From contig CAXART010000010.1 in the NCBI GenBank assembly GCA_963971405.1, positions 1-64,000 on the forward strand: DNA of 64,000 nt, read 5' to 3'. Source of the DNA: Psococerastis gibbosa. Its lineage: Eukaryota; Arthropoda; Insecta; Psocodea; Psocidae. Positions 11,128 to 24,195 of the stretch are shown in pieces; positions within the stretch are counted from its first letter, which is position 1, and each line of letters begins with the position of its first letter. The notes under the pieces were generated by a model. It made no database searches. It saw nothing but the letters and a program-made list of their open reading frames with translations, and was not told the origin of the DNA. Both the position numbers and the translations under genes were made by a program.

Positions 11128-13940
11128 GTCGAATGAATTTTTTTTAGCTACATTTACACCGATGAACACGCAGGAGCAAGTGGCCAATTTTACGTACAAT
11201 ACAGTGAGCCTAAATAAGCCAAATTAAGACACCCGTGTCATATCAAGACCTTTAAAAAAAATAAAATAAGTATATAGCTATTTTTCGTATTCTTGTCGAA
11301 TGAATTTTTTGTAGCTACATTTACACCGATGTACACGCAGGAGCAAGTGTTCAATGTTAAGTACAATACAATGAGCCAAAATAAGCAAAATTAAGACGCT
11401 CATATCATATCAAGACCTTTAAAAAAAAAAATAAGTATATAGCTATTTTTCTTATTCTTGTCGAATGAATTTTTTGTAGCTACATTTACACCGATGAACA
11501 CGCAGGAGCAATTGCTCAATGTTAAGTACAATACAATGAGCCAAAATAAGCCAAATTAAGACACCCGTGTCATATCAAGACCTTAAAAAAAAAAAAAAAA
11601 TAAGTATATAGCTATTTTTCTTATTCTTGTCGAATGAATTTTTGGTAGCTACATTTACACCGATGAACACGCAGGAGCAAGTGGTCAATGTTAAGTACAA
11701 TACAGTGAGCCAGCATAAGCATAACTAAGACACCTATATCTTTTTAAGACCTTTAAAAAAAATAAAATAAGTAAATAGCTATTTTTCTTATTCTTGTCGA
11801 ATGAATTTTTTTTAGCTACATTTACACCGATGAACACGCAGGAACAATTGCTCAATGTTCAGTACAATACAATGAGCCAAAATAAGCCAAATTAAGACAC
11901 CCGTGTCATATCAAGACCTTTAAAAAAAATAAAATAATTATATAGCTATTTTTCGTATTCTTGTCGAATGAATTTTTTTTAGCTACATTTACACCGATGA
12001 ACACGCAGGAGCAAGTGTTCAATGTTAAGTACAATACAATGAGCCAAAATAAGCAAAATTAAGACACTCATATCATATCAAGACCTTTAAAAAAAAAAAT
12101 AAGTATATAGCTATTTTTCGTATTCTTGTCGAATGAATTTTTTTTAGCTACACTTACACCGATGAACACAAAGGAGCAATTGCTCAATGTTAAGTACAAT
12201 TTAGTGAGCCAAAACGAGCAAAATTAAGACCTTTAAAAAAAATAAAATAAGTAAATAGCTATTTTTCTTATTCTTGTCGAATGAATTTTTTTTAGCAACA
12301 TTTAAACCGATGAACACGCAGGAGCAATTGCTTAATGTCAAGTACAATACAATGAGCCAAAATAAGCAAAATTAAGACACCTATATCTTTTTAAAACCTT
12401 TAAAAAAATAAAATAAGTAAATAGCTATTTTTCTTATTCTTGTCGAATGAATTTTTTTTAGCTACATTTACACCGATGAACACGCAGGAACAATTTCTCA
12501 ATGTTAAGTACAATACATTGAGCCAAAATAAGCAAAATTAAGACACCTATATCTTTTTAAAACCTTTAAAAAAAATAAAATAAGTAAATAGCTATTTTTC
12601 TTATTCTTGTCGAATGAATTTTTTTTAGCTACATTTACACCGATGAACACGCAGGAGCAATTGCTCAATGTTAAGTACAATACAATGAGCCAAAATAAGC
12701 AAAATTAAGACACCCTTATCATATCAAGACCTTTAAAAAAAATAAAATAAGTAAATAGCTATTTTTTTTATTCTTGTCGAATGAATTTTTTTTAGCAACA
12801 TTTAAACCGATGTACACGCAGGAGCAATTGTTTAATATCAAGTACGATACAGTGAGCCAAAATAAGCAAAATTAAGACACCTATATCATTTTAAAACCTT
12901 TAAAAAAATAAAATAAGTAAATAGCTATTTTTCTTATTCTTGTCGAATGAATTTTTTTTAGCTACATTTACACCGATGAACACGCAGGAGCAATTGCTCA
13001 ATGTTAATTACAATACAATGAGCCAAAATAAGCCAAATTAAGACACCCGTGTCACATCAAGACCTTTAAAAAAAATAAAATAAGTATTTAGCTAATTTTC
13101 TTTTTCTTGTCGAATGAATTTTTTTTAGCAACATTTAAACCGATGTACACGCAGGAGCAATTGTTTAATATCAAGTACGATACAGTGAGCCAAAATAAGC
13201 AAAATTAAGACACCTATATCATTTTAAAACCTTTAAAAAAATAAAATAAGTAAATAGCTATTTTTCTTATTCTTGTCGAATGAATTTTTTTTAGCTACAT
13301 TTACACCGATGAACACGCAGGAGCAATTGCTCAATGTTAATTACAATACAATGAGCCAAAATAAGCCAAATTAAGACACCCATGTCACATCAAGACCTTT
13401 AAAAAAAATAAAATAAGTATTTAGCTAATTTTCTTTTTCTTGTCGAATGAATTTTTTTTAGCTACATTTACACCGATGAACACGCAGGAGCAATTGCTCA
13501 ATGTTAAGTACAATACAATGAGCCAAAATAAGCAAAATTTAGACACCCTAATCATATCAAGACCTTTAAAAAAAATAAAATAAGTATTTAGCTAATTTTC
13601 GTTTTCTTGTCGAATGAATTTTTTTTAGCTACATTTACACCGATGAACACGCAGGAGCAATTGCTCAATGTTAAGTACAATACAATGAGCCAAAATAAGC
13701 AAAATTAAGACACTCATATCATATCAAGACCTTTAAAAAAAAAAATAAGTATATAGCTATTTTTCTTATTCATGTCGAATGAATTTTTTGTAGCTACATT
13801 TACACCGATGAACACGCAGGAGCAAGTGGCCAATGTTTAGTACAATACAGTGACCCTAAATAAGCAAAATTAAGACACCTATGTCTTTATAAGACCTTTT
13901 AAAAAAATAAAATAAGTAAATAGCTATTTTTCTTATTCTT
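11128..13940 (+). repeat. 17-monomer higher-order repeat (2813 bp)
   Basis: This copy corresponds monomer by monomer to 8315-11127, the last 17 monomers of 27-mer copy 2. The same unit therefore follows itself at a 2813-bp period instead of 4480. It begins with the GTGGCCAATTTTACG monomer near 11177, where the 27-mer has GTGGCCAATGTTACG. The short monomer is at 12128 and the A16 run at 11585-11600, both at the expected offsets. Confidence 0.92.
12128..12275 (+). repeat. Short monomer 4 (148 bp)
   Basis: Lies 2813 bp after short monomer 3, in the complete 17-mer copy. Confidence 0.92.
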
Positions 13941-16383
13941 GTCGAATGAATTTTTTTTAGCTACATTTACACCGATGAACACGCAGGAGCAAGTGGCCAA
14001 TGTTACGTACAATACAGTGAGCCTAAATAAGCCAAATTAAGACACCCGTGTCATATCAAGACCTTTAAAAAAAATAAAATAAGTATATAGCTATTTTTCG
14101 TATTCTTGTCGAATGAATTTTTTGTAGCTACATTTACACCGATGTACACGCAGGAGCAAGTGTTCAATGTTAAGTACAATACACTGAGCCAAAATAAGCA
14201 AAATTAAGACGCTCATATCATATCAAGACCTTTAAAAAAAAAAATAAGTATATAGCTATTTTTCTTATTCTTGTCGAATGAATTTTTTGTAGCTACATTT
14301 ACACCGATGAACACGCAGGAGCAATTGCTCAATGTTAAGTACAATACAATGAGCCAAAATAAGCCAAATTAAGACACCCGTGTCATATCAAGACCTTAAA
14401 AAAAAAAAAAAAATAAGTATATAGCTATTTTTCTTATTCTTGTCGAATGAATTTTTTGTAGCTACATTTACACCGATGAACACGCAGGAGCAAGTGGTCA
14501 ATGTTAAGTACAATACAGTGAGCCAGCATAAGCATAACTAAGACACCTATATCTTTTTAAGACCTTTAAAAAAAATAAAATAAGTAAATAGCTATTTTTC
14601 TTATTCTTGTCGAATGAATTTTTTTTAGCTACATTTACACCGATGAACACGCAGGAACAATCGCTCAATGTTCAGTACAATACAATGAGCCAAAATAAGC
14701 CAAATTAAGACACCCGTGTCATATCAAGACCTTTAAAAAAAATAAAATAATTATATAGCTATTTTTCGTATTCTTGTCGAATGAATTTTTTTTAGCTACA
14801 TTTACACCGATGAACACGCAGGAGCAAGTGTTCAATGTTAAGTACAATACAATGAGCCAAAATAAGCAAAATTAAGACACTCATATCATATCAAGACCTT
14901 TAAAAAAAAAAATAAGTATATAGCTATTTTTCGTATTCTTGTCGAATGAATTTTTTTTAGCTACACTTACACCGATGAACACAAAGGAGCAATTGCTCAA
15001 TGTTAAGTACAATTTAGTGAGCCAAAACGAGCAAAATTAAGACCTTTAAAAAAAATAAAATAAGTAAATAGCTATTTTTCTTATTCTTGTCGAATGAATT
15101 TTTTTTAGCAACATTTAAACCGATGAACACGCAGGAGCAATTGCTTAATGTCAAGTACAATACAATGAGCCAAAATAAGCAAAATTAAGACACCTATATC
15201 TTTTTAAAACCTTTAAAAAAATAAAATAAGTAAATAGCTATTTTTCTTATTCTTGTCGAATGAATTTTTTTTAGCTACATTTACACCGATGAACACGCAG
15301 GAACAATTTCTCAATGTTAAGTACAATACATTGAGCCAAAATAAGCAAAATTAAGACACCTATATCTTTTTAAAACCTTTAAAAAAAATAAAATAAGTAA
15401 ATAGCTATTTTTCTTATTCTTGTCGAATGAATTTTTTTTAGCTACATTTACACCGATGAACACGCAGGAGCAATTGCTCAATGTTAAGTACAATACAATG
15501 AGCCAAAATAAGCAAAATTAAGACACCCTTATCATATCAAGACCTTTAAAAAAAATAAAATAAGTAAATAGCTATTTTTTTTATTCTTGTCGAATGAATT
15601 TTTTTTAGCAACATTTAAACCGATGTACACGCAGGAGCAATTGTTTAATATCAAGTACGATACAGTGAGCCAAAATAAGCAAAATTAAGACACCTATATC
15701 ATTTTAAAACCTTTAAAAAAATAAAATAAGTAAATAGCTATTTTTCTTATTCTTGTCGAATGAATTTTTTTTAGCTACATTTACACCGATGAACACGCAG
15801 GAGCAATTGCTCAATGTTAATTACAATACAATGAGCCAAAATAAGCCAAATTAAGACACCCGTGTCACATCAAGACCTTTAAAAAAAATAAAATAAGTAT
15901 TTAGCTAATTTTCTTTTTCTTGTCGAATGAATTTTTTTTAGCAACATTTAAACCGATGTACACGCAGGAGCAATTGTTTAATATCAAGTACGATACAGTG
16001 AGCCAAAATAAGCAAAATTAAGACACCTTTATCATTTTAAAACCTTTAAAAAAATAAAATAAGTAAATAGCTATTTTTCTTATTCTTGTCGAATGAATTT
16101 TTTTTAGCTACATTTACACCGATGAACACGCAGGAGCAATTGCTCAATGTTAATTACAATACAATGAGCCAAAATAAGCCAAATTAAGACACCCGTGTCA
16201 CATCAAGACCTTTAAAAAAAATAAAATAAGTATTTAGCTAATTTTCTTTTTCTTGTCGAATGAATTTTTTTTAGCTACATTTACACCGATGAACACGCAG
16301 GAGCAATTGCTCAATGTTAAGTACAATACAATGAGCCAAAATAAGCAAAATTTAGACACCCTAATCATATCAAGACCTTTAAA
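13941..16383 (+). repeat. 17-monomer higher-order repeat, truncated copy
   Basis: It continues the 2813-bp period for about 2.44 kb (about 15 monomers). It then leaves the HOR inside the A-rich tail near 16383, where the expected GTATTTAGCTAATTTTCG tail is replaced by ATATAAGTAAATAG and a GTTGAATGAA anchor. The short monomer is at 14941 and the A16 run at 14398-14413. Private changes include TACACTGAGCC near 14181 and AATCGCTCAATG near 14659. Confidence 0.9.
14941..15088 (+). repeat. Short monomer 5 (148 bp)
   Basis: Lies 2813 bp after short monomer 4, in the truncated 17-mer copy. Confidence 0.92.
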
Positions 16384-16919
16384 AAAAATAATATAAGTAA
16401 ATAGCTATTTTTTTTATTCTTGTTGAATGAATTTTTTTTAGCAACATTTAAACCGATGAACACGCAGGAGCAATTGCTCAATGTTACGTACAATACAATG
16501 AGCCAAAATAAGCCAAATTAAGACACCCGTGTCATATCAAGACCTTAAAAAAAAAAAAAATAAGTATATAGCTGTTTTTCTTATTCTTGTCGAATGAATT
16601 TTTTGTAGCTACATTTACACCGATTAACACGCAGGAGCATGTGGTCAATGTTAAGTACAATACAGTGAGCCTAAATAAGCATAACTAAGACACCTATATC
16701 TTTTTAAGACCTTTAAAAAAAATAAAATAAGTAAATAGCTATTTTTCTTATTCCTGCCGAATGAATTTTTTTTAGCTACATTTACACCGATCAACACGCA
16801 GGAACAATTGCTCAATGTTTAGTACAATACAAAGAGCCAAAATAAGCAAAATTAAGACACTCATATCATATCAAGACCTTTAAAAAAAAAATAAGTATAT
16901 AGCTATTTTTCTTATTCAT
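16384..16919 (+). repeat. Transition monomers between the two HOR families
   Basis: These few monomers carry markers that are rare to the left and common to the right. They include the GTTGAATGAA anchor at 16422, an expanded A14 run at 16547-16560, and the CCTGCCGAATGAA anchor near 16754. Some changes were not seen elsewhere, such as GATTAACACG near 16623 and GATCAACACG near 16789. By about 16840 the sequence returns to the left-family order, matching about 13695 with an offset of 3147 (2813 plus two monomers). The stretch looks like a two-monomer patch acquired from the right-hand family. Confidence 0.75.
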
Positions 16920-18403
16920 GTCGAATGAATTTTTTGTAGCTACATTTACACCGATGAACACGCAGGAGCAAGTGGCCAATGTTTAGTACAATACAGTGAG
17001 CCTAAATAAGCAAAATTAAGACACCTATGTCTTTATAAGACCTTTTAAAAAAATAAAATAAGTAAATAGCTATTTTTCTTATTCTTGTCGAATGAATTTT
17101 TTTTAGCTACATTTACACCGATGAACACGCAGGAGCAAGTGGCCAATGTTACGTACAATACAGTGAGCCTAAATAAGCCAAATTAAGACACCCGTGTCAT
17201 ATCAAGACCTTTAAAAAAAATAAAATAAGTATATAGCTATTTTTCGTATTCTTGTCGAATGAATTTTTTGTAGCTACATTTACACCGATGTACACGCAGG
17301 AGCAAGTGTTCAATGTTAAGTACAATACAATGAGCCAAAATAAGCCAAATTAAGACACCCGTGTCATATCAAGACCTTAAAAAAAAAAAAAAATAAGTAT
17401 ATAGCTATTTTTCTTATTCTTGTCGAATGAATTTTTTGTAGCTACATTTACACCGATGAACACGCAGGAGCAAGTGGTCAATGTTAAGTACAATACAGTG
17501 AGCCAGCATAAGCATAACTAAGACACCTATATCTTTTTAAGACCTTTAAAAAAAATAAAATAAGTAAATAGCTATTTTTCTTATTCTTGTCGAATGAATT
17601 TTTTTTAGCTACATTTACACCGATGAACACGCAGGAACAATTGCTCAATGTTCAGTACAATACAATGAGCCAAAATAAGCCAAATTAAGACACCCGTGTC
17701 ATATCAAGACCTTTAAAAAAAATAAAATAATTATATAGCTATTTTTCGTATTCTTGTCGAATGAATTTTTTTTAGCTACACTTACACCGATGAACACAAA
17801 GGAGCAATTGCTCAATGTTAAGTACAATTTAGTGAGCCAAAACGAGCAAAATTAAGACCTTTAAAAAAAATAAAATAAGTATATAGCTATTTTTCTTATT
17901 CTTGTCGAATGATTTTTTTTTAGATCCATTTACACAGATGAACACGCAGGAGCAATTGGTCAATGTTAAGTACAATACATTGAGCCTAAATAACTAAAAT
18001 TAAGACACCTATATCTTTTTAAGACCTTTAAAAAAAATAATATAAGTAAATAGCTATTTTTTTTATTCTTGTCGAATGAATTTTTTTTAGCAACATTTAA
18101 ACCGATGAACACGCAGGAGCAATTGCTTAATGTCAAGTACAATACAATGAGCCAAAATAAGCAAAATTAAGACACCTATATCTTTTTAAAACCTTTAAAA
18201 AAATAAAATAAGTAAATAGCTATTTTTCTTATTCTTGTCGAATGAATTTTTTTTAGCTACATTTACACCGATGAACACGCATGAGCAATTGCCCAATGTT
18301 TATTACAATACAATGAGCCAAAATAAGCCAAATTAAGACACCCGTGTCATATCAAGACCTTTAAAAAAAATAAAATAAGTATATAGCTATTTTTCGTATT
18401 CTT
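16920..18403 (+). repeat. 9-monomer unit, first copy of a 9/11-monomer pair
   Basis: Anchors at 16920, 17087, 17254, 17422, 17589, 17756, 17904, 18071 and 18237 give nine monomers in 1484 bp. The next segment starts with the same order 1484 bp later. The monomer anchored at 17254 appears to be a hybrid: its left part is the GTGTTCAATG type and its right part is the CACCCGTGTCATATC type with an A15 run at 17379-17393. It is as if one monomer was lost in register. The short monomer is at 17756. Confidence 0.82.
17756..17903 (+). repeat. Short monomer 6 (148 bp)
   Basis: In the 9-monomer unit, followed by the AGATCCATTTACACAG monomer, as also seen after short monomers 1 and 7. Confidence 0.92.
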
Positions 18404-20214
18404 GTCGAATGAATTTTTTGTAGCTACATTTACACCGATGAACACGCAGGAGCAAGTGGCCAATGTTAAGTACAATACAGTGAGCCTAAATAAGCAAAAT
18501 TAAGACACCTATGTCTTTATAAGACCTTTTAAAAAAATAAAATAAGTAAATAGCTATTTTTCTTATTCTTGTCGAATGAATTTTTTTTAGCTACATTTAC
18601 ACCGATGAACACGCAGGAGCAAGTGGCCAATGTTACGTACAATACAGTGAGCCTAAATAAGCCAAATTAAGACACCCGTGTCATATCAAGACCTTTAAAA
18701 AAAATAAAATAAGTATATAGCTATTTTTCGTATTCTTGTCGAATGAATTTTTTGTAGCTACATTTACACCGATGTACACGCAGGAGCAAGTGTTCAATGT
18801 TAAGTACAATACAATGAGCCAAAATAAGCAAAATTAAGACGCTCATATCATATCAAGACCTTTAAAAAAAAAAATAAGTATATAGCTATTTTTCTTATTC
18901 TTGTCGAATGAATTTTTTGTAGCTACATTTACACCGATGAACACGCAGGAGCAATTGCTCAATGTTAAGTACAATACAATGAGCCAAAATAAGCCAAATT
19001 AAGACACCCGTGTCATATCAAGACCTTAAAAAAAAAAAAAAAAAGTATATAGCTATTTTTCTTATTCTTGTCGAATGAATTTTTTGTAGCTACATTTACA
19101 CCGATGAACACGCAGGAGCAAGTGGTCAATGTTCAGTACAATACAGTGAGCCAGCATAAGCATAACTAAGACACCTATATCTTTTTAAGACCTTTAAAAA
19201 AAATAAAATAAGTAAATAGCTATTTTTCTTATTCTTGTCGAATGAATTTTTTTTAGCTACATTTACACCGATGAACACGCAGGAACAATTGCTCAATGTT
19301 CAGTACAATACAATGAGCCAAAATAAGCCAAATTAAGACACCCGTGTCATATCAAGACCTTTAAAAAAAATAAAATAATTATATAGCTATTTTTCGTATT
19401 CTTGTCGAATGAATTTTTTTTAGCTACATTTACACCGATGAACACGCAGGAGCAAGTGTTCAATGTTAAGTACAATACAATGAGCCAAAATAAGCAAAAT
19501 TAAGACACTCATATCATATCAAGACCTTTAAAAAAAAAATAAGTATATAGCTATTTTTCTTATTCTTGTCGAATGAATTTTTTTAGCTACACTTACACCG
19601 ATGAACACAAAGGAGCAATTGCTCAATGTTAAGTACAATTTAGTGAGCCAAAACGAGCAAAATTAAGACCTTTAAAAAAAATAAAATAAGTATATAGCTA
19701 TTTTTCTTATTCTTGTCGAATGATTTTTTTTTAGATCCATTTACACAGATGAACACGCAGGAGCAATTGGTCAATGTTAAGTACAATACATTGAGCCTAA
19801 ATAACTAAAATTAAGACACCTATATCTTTTTAAGACCTTTAAAAAAAATAATATAAGTAAATAGCTATTTTTTTTATTCTTGTCGAATGAATTTTTTTTA
19901 GCAACATTTAAACCGATGAACACGCAGGAGCAATTGCTTAATGTCAAGTACAATACAATGAGCCAAAATAAGCAAAATTAAGACACCTATATCTTTTTAA
20001 AACCTTTAAAAAAATAAAATAAGTAAATAGCTATTTTTCTTATTCTTGTCGAATGAATTTTTTTTAGCTACATTTACACCGATGAACACGCATGAGCAAT
20101 TGCCCAATGTTTATTACAATACAATGAGCCAAAATAAGCCAAATTAAGACACCCGTGTCATATCAAGACCTTTAAAAAAAATAAAATAAGTAAATAGCTA
20201 TTTTTCGTATTCTT
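18404..20214 (+). repeat. 11-monomer unit, second copy of a 9/11-monomer pair
   Basis: Eleven monomers span 1811 bp with anchors at 18404, 18571, 18738, 18903, 19070, 19237, 19404, 19568, 19715, 19882 and 20048. The order follows the preceding 9-mer, but two further monomers are present (the CGCTCATATC one near 18840 and the GTGTTCAATG one near 19453). The short monomer at 19568 is 147 bp because its T-run is one base shorter. From 19568 rightward the sequence matches 1687-2880 at an offset of 17880. Confidence 0.82.
19568..19714 (+). repeat. Short monomer 7 (147 bp)
   Basis: One base shorter than the others because the T-run before AGCTAC has lost a T. It is also the only one preceded by CTTATTCTTG rather than CGTATTCTTG. 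Confidence 0.92.
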
Positions 20215-21546
20215 GTCGAATGAATTTTTTGTAGCTACATTTACACCGATGAACACGCAGGAGCAAGTGGTCAATGTTAAGTACAATACAGTGAGCCTAA
20301 ATAAGCATAACTAAGACACCTATATCTTTTTAAGACCTTTAAAAAAAATAAAATAAGTAAATAGCTATTTTTCTTATTCTTGTCGAATGAATTTTTTTTA
20401 GCTACATTTACACCGATGAACACGCAGGAACAATTGCTCAATGTTAAGTACAATACAATGAGCCAACATAAGCCAAATAAAGACACCCGTGTCATATCGA
20501 GACCTTTAAAAAAAATAAAATAAGTATATAGCTATTTTTCGTATTCTTGTCGAATGAATTTTTTGTAGCTACATTTACACCGATGTACACGCAGTAGCAA
20601 GTGTTCAATGTTAAGTACAATACAGTGAGCCTAAATAAGCAAAATTAAGACACCTATATCTTTTAAAGACCTTTAAAAAAAATAATATAAGTAAATAGCT
20701 ATTTTTCTTATTCTTGTCGAATGAATTTTTTTTAGCTACATTTACACCGATGAACACGCAGGAACAATTTCTCAATGTTAAGTACAATACATTGAGCCAA
20801 AATAAGCAAAATTAAGGCACCTATATCTTTTTAAAACCTTTAAAAAAAATAAAATAAGTAAATAGCTATTTTTCTTATTCTTGTCGAATGAATTTTTTTT
20901 AGCTACATTTACACCGATGAACACACAGGAACAATTGCTCAATGTTAAGTACAATACATTGAGCCAAAATAAGCAAAATAAAGACACCTATATCTTTTTA
21001 AAACCTTTAAAAAAAATAAAATAATTAAATAGCTATTTTTCTTATTCTTGTCGAATGAATTTTATTTAGCTACATTTACACCGATGAACACGCAGGAGCA
21101 ATTGTTCAATGTTAAGTACAATACAATGAGCCAAAATAAGCAAAATTAAGACACCCTTATCATATCAAGACCTTTAAAAAAATAAAATAAGTAAATAGCT
21201 ATTTTTTTTATTCTTGTCGAATGAATTTTTTTTAGCAACATTTAAACCGATGTACACGCAGGAGCAATTATTTAATATCAAGTACGATACAATGAGCCAA
21301 AATAAGCAAAATTAAGACACCTATATCTTTTTAAAACCTTTAAAAAAATAAAATAAGTAAATAGCTATTTTTCTTATTCTTGTCGAATGAATTTTTTTTA
21401 GCTACATTTACACCGATGAACACGCAGGAGCAATTGCTGAATGTTAAGTACAATAAAATGAGCCAAAATAAGCAAAATTAAGACACTCATATCATATCAA
21501 GACCTTTAAAAAAAAAAATAAGTATATAGCTATTTTTCTTATTCTT
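20215..21546 (+). repeat. Boundary segment, about 8 monomers
   Basis: Bases 20215 to about 20780 continue the match to the left-edge segment (2335 to about 2900). After that the order diverges. A CACACAGGAACAATTGCTC monomer appears near 20921, followed by class c monomers reading GAGCAATTATTTAATATC, which is typical of the right-hand array. This is where the window passes from left-family to right-family organisation. The change is gradual, with no insertion or foreign sequence. Confidence 0.75.
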
Positions 21547-24047
21547 GTCGAATGAATTTCTTGTAGCTACATTTACACCGATGAACACGCAGGAGCAAGT
21601 GGCCAATGTTAAGTACAATACAGTGAGCCTAAATAAGCAAAATTAAGACACCCTTATCATATCAAGACCTTTAAAAAAAATAAAATAAGTAAATAGCTAT
21701 TTTTTTTATTCTTGTCGAATGAATTTTTTTTAGCAACATTTAAACCGATGTACACGCATGAGCAATTATTTAATATCAAGTACGATACAATGAGCCAAAA
21801 TAAGCAAAATTAAGACACCTATATCTTTTTAAAACCTTTAAAAAAAATAAAATAAGTAAATAGCTATTTTTCTTATTCTTGTCGAATGAATTTTTTTTAG
21901 CTACATTTACACCGATGAACACGCAGGAGCAATAGCTCAATGTTAAGTGCAATACAATGAGCCAAAATAAGCAAAATTTAGACACCCTAATCATATCAAG
22001 ACCTTTAAAAAAAATAATATAAGTAAATAGCTATTTTTTTTATTCTTGTCGAATGAATTTTTTTTAGCAACATTTAAACCGATGAACACGCAGGAGCAAT
22101 TGCTTAATGTCATGTACAATACAATGAGCCAAAATAAGCAAAATTAAGACACCTATATCTTTTTAAAACCTTTAAAAAAATAAAATAAGTAAATAGCTAT
22201 TTTTCCTATTCTTGTCGAATGAATTTTTTTTAGCTTCATTTACACCGATGAACACGCAGGTGCAATTGATCAATGTTAAGTACAATACAATGAGCCAAAA
22301 TAAGCCAAATTAAGACACCCGTGTCATATCAAGACCATAAAAAAAAATAAAATAAGTATATAGCTATTTTTCATATTCTTGTCGAATGAATTTTTTGTAG
22401 CTACATTTACACCGATGAACACGCATGAGCAAGTGGCCAATGTTAAGTACAATACAATGAGCCTAAATAAGCAAAATTAAGACACCTATATCTTTATAAG
22501 ACCTTTTAACAAAATAAAATAAGTAAATAGCTATTTTTCTTATTCTTGTCGAATGAATTTTTTTTAGCTACATTTACACCGATGAACACGCAGGAACAAT
22601 TTCTCAATTTTACGTACAATACATTGAGCCAAAATAAGCAAAATTAAGACACCTATATCTTTTTAAAACCTTTCAAAAAAATAAAATAAGTAAATAGCTA
22701 TTTTTCTTATTCTTGTCGAATGAATTTTTTTTAGCTACATTTACACCGATGAACACGCAGGAGCAATTGTTCTATGTTAAGTACAATACAATGAGCCAAA
22801 ATAAGCAAAATTAAGAAACCCTTATCATATCAAGACCTTTAAAAAAAATAAAATAAGTAAATAGCTATTTTTTTTATTCTTGTCGAATGAATTTTTTTTA
22901 GCAACATTTAAACCGATGTACACGCAGGAGCAATTATTTAATATCAAGTACGATACAATGAGCCAAAATAAGCAAAATTAAGACACCTATATCTTCTTAA
23001 AACCCTTAAAAAAATAAAATAAGTAAATAGCTATTTTTCTTATTCTTGTCGAATGAATTTTTTTTAGCTACATTTACTCCGATGAACACGCAGGAACAAT
23101 TGCCCAATGTTGAGTACAATACAATGAGCCAGTATAAGCCAAATTAAGACACCCGTGTCATATCGAGACCTTTAAAAAAAATAAAATAAGTATATAGCTA
23201 TTTTTCGTATTCTTGTCGAATGAATTTTTTGTAGCTACATTTACACCGATTTACACGCAGGAGCAAGTGTTCAATGTTAAGTACAATACAATGAGCCTAA
23301 ATAAGCAAAATTAAGACACCTATATCTTTTAAAGACCTTTAAAAAAAATAATATAAGTAAATAGCTATTTTTCTTATTCTTGTCGAATGAATTTTTTTTA
23401 GCTACATTTACACCGATGAACACGCAGGAGCAATTGTTCAATGTTAAGTACAATACAATGAGCCAAAATAAGCAAAATTAAGACACCCTTATCATATCAA
23501 GACCTTTAAAAAAAATAAAATAAGTAAATAGCTATTTTTTTTATTCTTGTCGAATGAATTTTTTTTAGCAACATTTAAACCGATGTACACGCAGGAGCAA
23601 TTGTTTAATATCAAGTACGATACAGTGAGCCAAAATAAGCAAAATTAAGACACCTATATCTTTTTAAGACCTTTAAAAAAAATAAAATAAGTAAATAGCT
23701 ATTTTTCTTATTCTTGTCGAATGAATTTTTTTTAGCTACATTTACACCGATGAACACGCAGGAACAATTGCTCAATGTTTAGTACAATACAATGAGCCAA
23801 AATAAGCCAAATTAAGACACCCGTGTCATATCAAGACCTTTAAAAAAAATAAAATAATTATATAGCTATTTTTCGTATTCTTGTCGAATGAATTTTTTTT
23901 AGCTACATTTACACCGATGAACACGCAGTAGCAAGTGTTCAATGTTAAGTACAATACAATGAGCCAAAATAAGCAAAATTAAGACACCCATATCATATCA
24001 AGACCTTTAAAAAAAAAAATAAGTATATAGCTATTTTTCGTATTCTT

Positions 24048-24195
24048 GTCGAATGAATTTTTTTTAGCTACACTTACACCGATGAACACAAAGGAGCAAT
24101 TGCTCAATGTTAAGTACAATTTAGTGAGCCAAAACGAGCAAAATTAAGACCTTTAAAAAAAATAAAATAAGTAAATAGCTATTTTTTTTATTCTT
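24048..24195 (+). repeat. Short monomer 8 (148 bp)
   Basis: The first short monomer in the right-family mosaic. It retains the full T-run. Confidence 0.92.

Noticed and set aside
2168..16383. The near-identical HOR copies as purely an assembly artefact
   Set aside because: Copies differ by scattered private substitutions and by shared-variant nesting, which simple duplicate assembly would not produce. Exact copy number still cannot be verified from sequence alone.
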